The notes below the pieces were generated by a model. That model had not been told where the DNA came from. It ran no database searches and saw only the letters and a program-made list of their open reading frames with translations. From the NCBI GenBank assembly GCA_900556615.1, contig USPP01000030.1:1-10013 (forward strand): a stretch of 10,013 bases of DNA, written 5' to 3'. The stretch comes from an uncultured Eubacteriales bacterium. Lineage in GTDB: Bacteria; Bacillota; Clostridia; Oscillospirales; CAG-272. Made by a program: the position numbers and the translations under genes. Of the stretch, positions 6,652 to 10,013 are shown in pieces; the first letter of the stretch is position 1; each line of letters begins with the position of its first letter.

Positions 6652-6870
6652 ATGGATAATAAAAACGGTTTTGTGATTAACGACCGTGATCGTATTTTAA
6701 GAGCATGGCAAAACTCTACGGAACTGGTCAGAGACTATCAGAATTATGCAAATGAGATGCAGAAAAGCAATAGGGAGCTGGCGGTGCTTTTTGCAGAATA
6801 TGCAGAGGATGAGGCAATTCATGCCTCAAGGCTGCTTGAACTTCTTCAAGGCTTCGAAAGTCGTTCATAA
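6652..6870 (+). CDS. small helical protein with an E-x-x-H motif, unknown function
   Basis: The start at ATG 6652 is chosen over the in-frame ATG 6613 because GGAGG (6639-6643) precedes it at 8 bases; 6613 has no ribosome binding site. The 72-residue product looks like two amphipathic helices, about residues 11-38 and 40-67. The second holds EDEAIHASRLLELL with E54-x-x-H57, and acidic residues E24 and E49 lie at similar faces. ExxH in a short helical hairpin recalls half of a ferritin-like or rubrerythrin four-helix bundle, which would need to dimerise to bind two metals. This is a resemblance only, since small helical proteins produce such patterns by chance. A terminator follows 4 bases after the stop. 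Confidence 0.65.
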   Translation: MDNKNGFVINDRDRILRAWQNSTELVRDYQNYANEMQKSNRELAVLFAEYAEDEAIHASRLLELLQGFESRS

Positions 6871-6874
6871 AAGC

Positions 6875-6914
6875 AACGGGCTGACGGTGAAAATACCGCA
6901 GCCCGTTGTTTTTT
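6875..6914 (+). terminator. strong intrinsic terminator, probably bidirectional
   Basis: AACGGGCTG (6875-6883) pairs with CAGCCCGTT (6899-6907), and inside it CGGT (6885-6888) pairs with ACCG (6895-6898) around GAAAAT, with one unpaired A. A T-run at 6909-6914 ends plus-strand transcription. On the minus strand the stem is followed by GCTTTT, so it may also serve the convergent alcohol dehydrogenase gene. Confidence 0.9.
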
Positions 6915-6926
6915 ACTTATTAAAGA

Positions 6927-8144
6927 TTAAAAGTTTACTTCCGTATCATAATAGCAACATTTCAGAAGCTTTTCCATTTCTTCTTGAGAAGGAATTCTCG
7001 GGTTAGAACCGGTGCAAGCGTCTCCTATGGCGTTTTTTGCAATTTCCGGCAGACGTGAAAGGAAGACATCCTCCGGTACAAAACCGTTTTCGGTAGGATA
7101 GCTGTCAGCGCCGTAATTCTTTATGCAATGCGGGATGTTAAGGTCATCGTTCATTTTGCGCAGATAGGCAATAAGGAGATTGACTTTTTCATCATCGTTT
7201 TTTCCGCCAAGTCCCATGAAATCCGCTATTACGCCATAGCGTTTTTTAGCCGTTTCGTTCTTTGCATTAAATGCAATTACTTTGGGAAGATACATCGCAT
7301 TGGCAGCGCCGTGTATAATATGCGCTCCGTAATCATCGAAAGCGGCTCCGGTCTTATGAGCCATAGAGTGAACGATTCCGAGCAGCGCGTTTGAGAATGC
7401 CATTCCGGCGAGGCATTGGGCATTATGCATGGAATCACGTTTTGACATATCTCCGTTATAGGAATCAACAAGATCGTTCTCAATCATGCGTATAGCGTGA
7501 AGTGCAAGGGGATCCGTGAAATCACAGTTAGCGGTCGAAACATAAGCCTCAATTGCATGTGTCATAGCATCCATACCTGTATGAGCTACAAGCTTCTTTG
7601 GCATGGTTTCAGCCAAGTCGGGGTCAACGATTGCCACGTCGGGAGTAATCTCGAAATCCGCGATAGGATATTTAATGCCCTTGGCATAATCGGTGATAAT
7701 GGAGAAAGCTGTTACCTCGGTAGCAGTACCGGATGTAGAAGAAATTGCGCAGAAATGTGCTTTCTTACGGAGCTTGGGAAGACCGAATACTTTGCACATA
7801 TCCTCAAAGGTAACCTCCGGATATTCGTATTTTATCCACATGGCTTTAGCGGCATCAATCGGAGATCCGCCGCCCATTGCGATAATCCAATCGGGTTGGA
7901 ATTCAATCATTTTTTCCGCGCCCTTCATAACTGTCTCGACAGAGGGATCTGGTTCGATTCCTTCAATGAGCGCAATTTCCATGCCGGCTTCTTTCAGATA
8001 AGCTTCCGCCTTATCCAAAAAACCGAATTTTCTCATAGAGCTTCCGCCCACGCAGATGATCGCGCGCTTTCCTTCAAACGTTTTAAGAGCCTCCAGTGCT
8101 CCCTTTCCATGATACAAATCACGGGGGAGAGTAAATCTTGCCAT
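6927..8144 (-). CDS. iron-containing alcohol dehydrogenase (AdhE C-terminal-like)
   Basis: A 405-residue NAD(P)-dependent group III alcohol dehydrogenase that interconverts aldehydes or ketones and alcohols, as in fermentative redox balancing. The nucleotide-binding GGGSPIDAAK is at 91-100 and TSGTATEVT at 137-145. Metal ligands by comparison with FucO are D192 and H196 (GMDAMTHA), H263 (HSMAHKTG) and H278 (HIIHGAANA). The N-terminus FTLPRDLYHGKGAL and the region TPDVAIVDPDL resemble the alcohol dehydrogenase half of AdhE, but there is no aldehyde dehydrogenase domain. The frame extends to 8231, but ATG 8144 is preceded by a strong AGGAGG (8159-8154) and matches the family start; the -10 element lies at 8216-8211. 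Length is normal. It is monocistronic and convergent with the small helical gene. Substrate is not determinable. Confidence 0.95.
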   Translation of the reverse strand: MARFTLPRDLYHGKGALEALKTFEGKRAIICVGGSSMRKFGFLDKAEAYLKEAGMEIALIEGIEPDPSVETVMKGAEKMIEFQPDWIIAMGGGSPIDAAKAMWIKYEYPEVTFEDMCKVFGLPKLRKKAHFCAISSTSGTATEVTAFSIITDYAKGIKYPIADFEITPDVAIVDPDLAETMPKKLVAHTGMDAMTHAIEAYVSTANCDFTDPLALHAIRMIENDLVDSYNGDMSKRDSMHNAQCLAGMAFSNALLGIVHSMAHKTGAAFDDYGAHIIHGAANAMYLPKVIAFNAKNETAKKRYGVIADFMGLGGKNDDEKVNLLIAYLRKMNDDLNIPHCIKNYGADSYPTENGFVPEDVFLSRLPEIAKNAIGDACTGSNPRIPSQEEMEKLLKCCYYDTEVNF

Positions 8145-8210
8145 ATCGTATGACCTCCTTGAATTTTTACTGCGGAGTATGCTTAATGTATTATGCCCCG
8201 TCCGAGGTAG

Positions 8211-8239
8211 ATTATATACCATTTTTTTCATTGTGTCAA
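8211..8239 (-). promoter_or_regulatory. promoter of the alcohol dehydrogenase gene
   Basis: On the minus strand TTGACA (8239-8234) and TATAAT (8216-8211) match the sigma-A consensus exactly and are 17 bases apart. Transcription would start near 8204, giving a ~60-base leader before the AGGAGG. No Rex-type (TTGTGA-like) inverted repeat is apparent at the promoter. Confidence 0.85.
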
Positions 8240-8246
8240 TACATCT

Positions 8247-8260
8247 GATAAAATTTTATC
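8247..8260. promoter_or_regulatory. 14-bp palindrome between divergent promoters
   Basis: GATAAAA-TTTTATC is a perfect palindrome lying 7 bases upstream of the alcohol dehydrogenase -35 box and about 70 bases upstream of the divergent promoter. It could be an operator or an A/T-rich UP-like element. The surrounding DNA is very AT-rich, which raises the odds of a chance match. Confidence 0.3.
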
Positions 8261-8328
8261 GATAATTTTTTATTTATTTACATTCAAGACATATATGTTG
8301 TGCTTTAGTAATGAATATTATAACAGTG

Positions 8329-8357
8329 TTGACAAAAATATTCATTTATGCTACAAT
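8329..8357 (+). promoter_or_regulatory. promoter of the lipoprotein gene
   Basis: TTGACA (8329-8334) and TACAAT (8352-8357) are 17 bases apart, and TGC before the -10 makes an extended element. The start would be near 8364, leaving an unusually long leader of about 130 bases before the ATG at 8498. I see no strong hairpin or terminator in that leader. Confidence 0.8.
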
Positions 8358-8497
8358 GAAAATGTCGAATGTGGTATTCAATATTCTTTGAGAAAAAGTT
8401 TTGTATAGTCTATTGTCGTTTTGAAGGTTTATAAAAATTACGTGTTCATCTGTAAAATAATGCTGAATGCCTGTGAATTGGCGGAGGAATATGATCA

Positions 8498-9049
8498 ATG
8501 AAAAAGTTATATTTTATTTTAATCATTTCATCGCTTTTATTTATCCTTTTCGGATGCATTTCCAAAAAGAATCGAATTCCTGCCGAAACTGTACTGAAGC
8601 TTGGCGCAGAAAAAAAACCGGTTACGGTATCCATATCATCGCTTCCAGAGGGATATTCCACAGTTTTAGAAGATAAAGCAGAAATCAAAAAGCTGTATGA
8701 AACCCTCATGACTTTGAAGTTGACAAAAGCTGAGAGCGCTGAAGTGAATCAGATGACGGGAATGACTTGGGTAATCGTTCTGTCCGATTCTTCCGGAAAG
8801 CAAAAAGTCGTTTATTTTTTCGGAAAATACATTCGTACCGATGAAGATAAACAATGGTATGAGATGCTGAGCGAAGACAGAATAATGCTTGACAGAATTT
8901 TTGGGGAATATACTGCCGATTCCGGAACGGCGATCTTGCAGTATTGCGGATCGGAAGCGGTGACGGAAGAAGGAGACAGCGGTTATTATACAGGAGGTAT
9001 CTCTCTCGGAAAAGATGATATTGAAATGCTTGTACGACTGTTTTCCTGA
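8498..9049 (+). CDS. lipoprotein, N-terminal part; frame interrupted by TGA
   Basis: The ATG at 8498 has GGAGG at 8483-8487. The 183-residue product starts with a lysine pair, a hydrophobic stretch and the lipobox LFGC with Cys20, so it is exported and lipid-anchored to the outer face of the membrane. The mature part is acidic, mixed alpha/beta, and ends GGISLGKDDIEMLVRLFS. I do not recognise the family. The stop TGA at 9047-9049 is followed by a further open stretch in the same frame to 9712 whose translation looks like a continuation. The two pieces together would make a ~404-residue lipoprotein. Either this is a truncated but expressed lipoprotein, or the whole locus 8498-9712 is a nonsense-mutated gene. 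Confidence 0.7.
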   Translation: MKKLYFILIISSLLFILFGCISKKNRIPAETVLKLGAEKKPVTVSISSLPEGYSTVLEDKAEIKKLYETLMTLKLTKAESAEVNQMTGMTWVIVLSDSSGKQKVVYFFGKYIRTDEDKQWYEMLSEDRIMLDRIFGEYTADSGTAILQYCGSEAVTEEGDSGYYTGGISLGKDDIEMLVRLFS

Positions 9050-9712
9050 CAGACGGAGTCAGAGCTTTGGGATTGCGGATTTAATTATACTTTAAAGCTG
9101 GGCGATAAGGTATATCGAATTCAAACCCGATTCCGCGACAGGGAATGTTATTATGAGCATGAGGGAAAAGGGTTTATTGTGACGGGAGGCGACGCCAATA
9201 CTCTTATTTCTCTTTGTCAAGCATATACAGCGGTGCAGAAAATGAATACATCGCTTCCAAAGGAAATGCCGGAGGATTTTTCTGTTCGTTTTGAAATGTG
9301 GATTATCGAAGGGCGGAAGAATATTCTTGATACCCGCGAGGGCTTTATTCAAAAGGATCTTGTCGCTGATGGAATTGCAGCAGCAGGAATCGATGCTGAG
9401 AATCTTCCGATGGAGGAGATATATTCAAAGCTGAAGTTGCTTTGTATGGATATGATAACGAAGGAGATGACCTCTGCGCAGTTGACAAATGATAACACAA
9501 TGGTAGATATTTCTCCGCTTATTCGCTATTCAATTCAATTTACGGCAAGCGGGAAAGCATATGCGGTATTCGGTGATGAGACTGCGCGAGCGTATATAGC
9601 TGAGAATGACGAAGCAGCACGGTTTATTATGGCTGCGGACTATTTATCTAATGTGATGATTTACTCTGATGAATATAAATCGTTGCCTGAAGCAGAGGGC
9701 GGATATGACTAA
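9050..9712 (+). pseudogene. downstream half of the interrupted lipoprotein gene
   Basis: This stretch is in the same frame as the lipoprotein gene and contains no stop until TAA 9710-9712. Its first 43 codons (…LGDKVYRIQTRFRDRECYYEHEGKGF) look like normal protein but contain no ATG, GTG or TTG with a ribosome binding site. The first usable start is GTG 9179, behind a weak AAGGG, which would give 177 residues starting MTGGDANTL with no signal peptide. The remainder is an acidic, helix-rich protein, including MEEIYSKLKLLCMDMITKEM, without a recognisable motif. The absence of an export signal on a piece fused in frame to a lipoprotein favours one original gene split by the TGA. If GTG 9179 is used, a 177-residue cytoplasmic protein is the alternative. 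Confidence 0.6.
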
Positions 9713-9887
9713 TGAAAAATTTTCTGTCTGATGCCGGTCTGCATATTGGACTCGGAGGGCTGTTCTGTCATTAAAAAATGCGTGAAGCATCAGTTATATC
9801 TGGCTTGCGGAAACAGATCCGGTAAGTTTTGCGCATCTTCTCGATGTAAAATTTGGAGAGCAAGTGCTTTTGCAGGAAGATGCTTGA
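9705..9887 (+). pseudogene. decayed coding scraps between 9705 and 9887
   Basis: ATG 9705 (after AGAGGGCGG, overlapping the end of the previous frame) opens only MTNEKFSV before TGA. ATG 9712 in another frame gives 20 codons. In the frame of 9786-9887 there is a convincing protein-like segment, IWLAETDPVSFAHLLDVKF and onward, that starts after a stop and has no start codon. These pieces in different frames look like one small gene broken by frameshifts. It is too short to identify. Confidence 0.3.
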
Positions 9888-9903
9888 ATGCTTTCAGAAA
9901 TAT

Positions 9904-10013
9904 TTAAGGCAATACCGCACAATTACCAACTAACGCCTTGACAGCACAGCTACTTGCCTATTTTCCGACATTCGTCACAAAAAATAACGCAATAGGAGCC
10001 GCTATTGCTTGTA
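9904..10013 (+). repeat. MITE-like repeat, copy 3 (left part; runs off the window)
   Basis: TTAAGGCAATACCGC at 9904 repeats the element end, in the same orientation as copy 1. The interior shares CTAACGCCTT and CACAAA blocks with the reverse complement of copy 2 but is more diverged. CAATAG (9991-9996) can pair with CTATTG (10003-10008), at the place where copies 1 and 2 have their internal hairpin, although the sequence differs. The right end lies outside the window. Confidence 0.75.

Noticed and set aside
7497..8153. A 218-codon plus-strand open frame opposite the alcohol dehydrogenase
   Set aside because: It is antisense to a gene with clear family motifs, has no ribosome binding site, and its translation looks like random Cys/His/Phe-rich sequence.
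8200..8260. Rex operator at the alcohol dehydrogenase promoter
   Set aside because: No TTGTGA-N-TCACAA or TTGTTAA-type inverted repeat could be found; only the unrelated GATAAAATTTTATC palindrome is present.
9047..9049. TGA as a sense codon (Trp, Gly or selenocysteine)
   Set aside because: TGA ends several unrelated intact genes here, such as those at 751-753 and 1343-1345, and I see no convincing selenocysteine hairpin after it.
9731..9907. 58-codon frame before repeat copy 3
   Set aside because: No ribosome binding site, Cys/Arg-rich random-looking translation, and it conflicts with a more protein-like frame at 9786-9887.
1..10013. CRISPR array, tRNA, rRNA or insertion sequence with transposase
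   Set aside because: No evenly spaced direct repeats, no cloverleaf or rRNA-like sequence, and no transposase-like protein in any frame.

Overview
The window looks like a chromosomal segment of a low-to-mid GC Gram-positive anaerobe of the Clostridia, probably a gut Oscillospiraceae/Ruminococcaceae-type bacterium. The evidence is strong GGAGG-type ribosome binding sites, an RNase M5-family maturase (typical of Firmicutes), an AdhE-like iron alcohol dehydrogenase, a lipobox lipoprotein, and a surface-protein tail made of a Ser/Thr-rich linker, one membrane helix and a basic end. No species can be named from the sequence alone.

Layout. Positions 1-77 hold the last codons of an upstream gene. 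From 250 to 4322 a tight plus-strand operon encodes a small polytopic membrane protein, an RNase M5-like Toprim protein, a GtrA-family membrane protein, an SLC45/GPH-like major facilitator transporter and a membrane-anchored glycerophosphodiester phosphodiesterase. The genes overlap or are separated by a few bases. It runs through a short repeat element and ends at an intrinsic terminator at 4554-4583. Next comes a region of decay: a GH27 alpha-galactosidase with its own promoter stops right after the catalytic barrel, and is followed by the C-terminal piece of an unrelated or internally deleted cell-surface protein that has no signal peptide. A second repeat copy supplies the stop codon of that piece. 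Then follow a possible structured leader, a 36-codon small ORF, a 72-residue helical protein with an E-x-x-H motif, and a bidirectional terminator.

The minus-strand gene 6927-8144 is an iron-containing alcohol dehydrogenase with a near-perfect sigma-A promoter. Divergent from it, another near-perfect promoter drives a lipoprotein gene that is interrupted by an in-frame TGA; its reading frame resumes and continues to 9712. The window ends in decayed coding scraps and the left part of a third repeat copy.

The most interesting feature is the ~180-bp repeat family (4329-4506, 6170-6349, 9904-10013). It has TTAA-bounded inverted ends beginning TTAAGGCAATACC, and in the two complete copies a conserved internal hairpin whose changes keep pairing. 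It behaves like a MITE, and every copy sits at the 3' end of a coding region. The second point of interest is the leader at 6378-6462, which can fold into a two-part hairpin and pair with the ribosome binding site of the small ORF.
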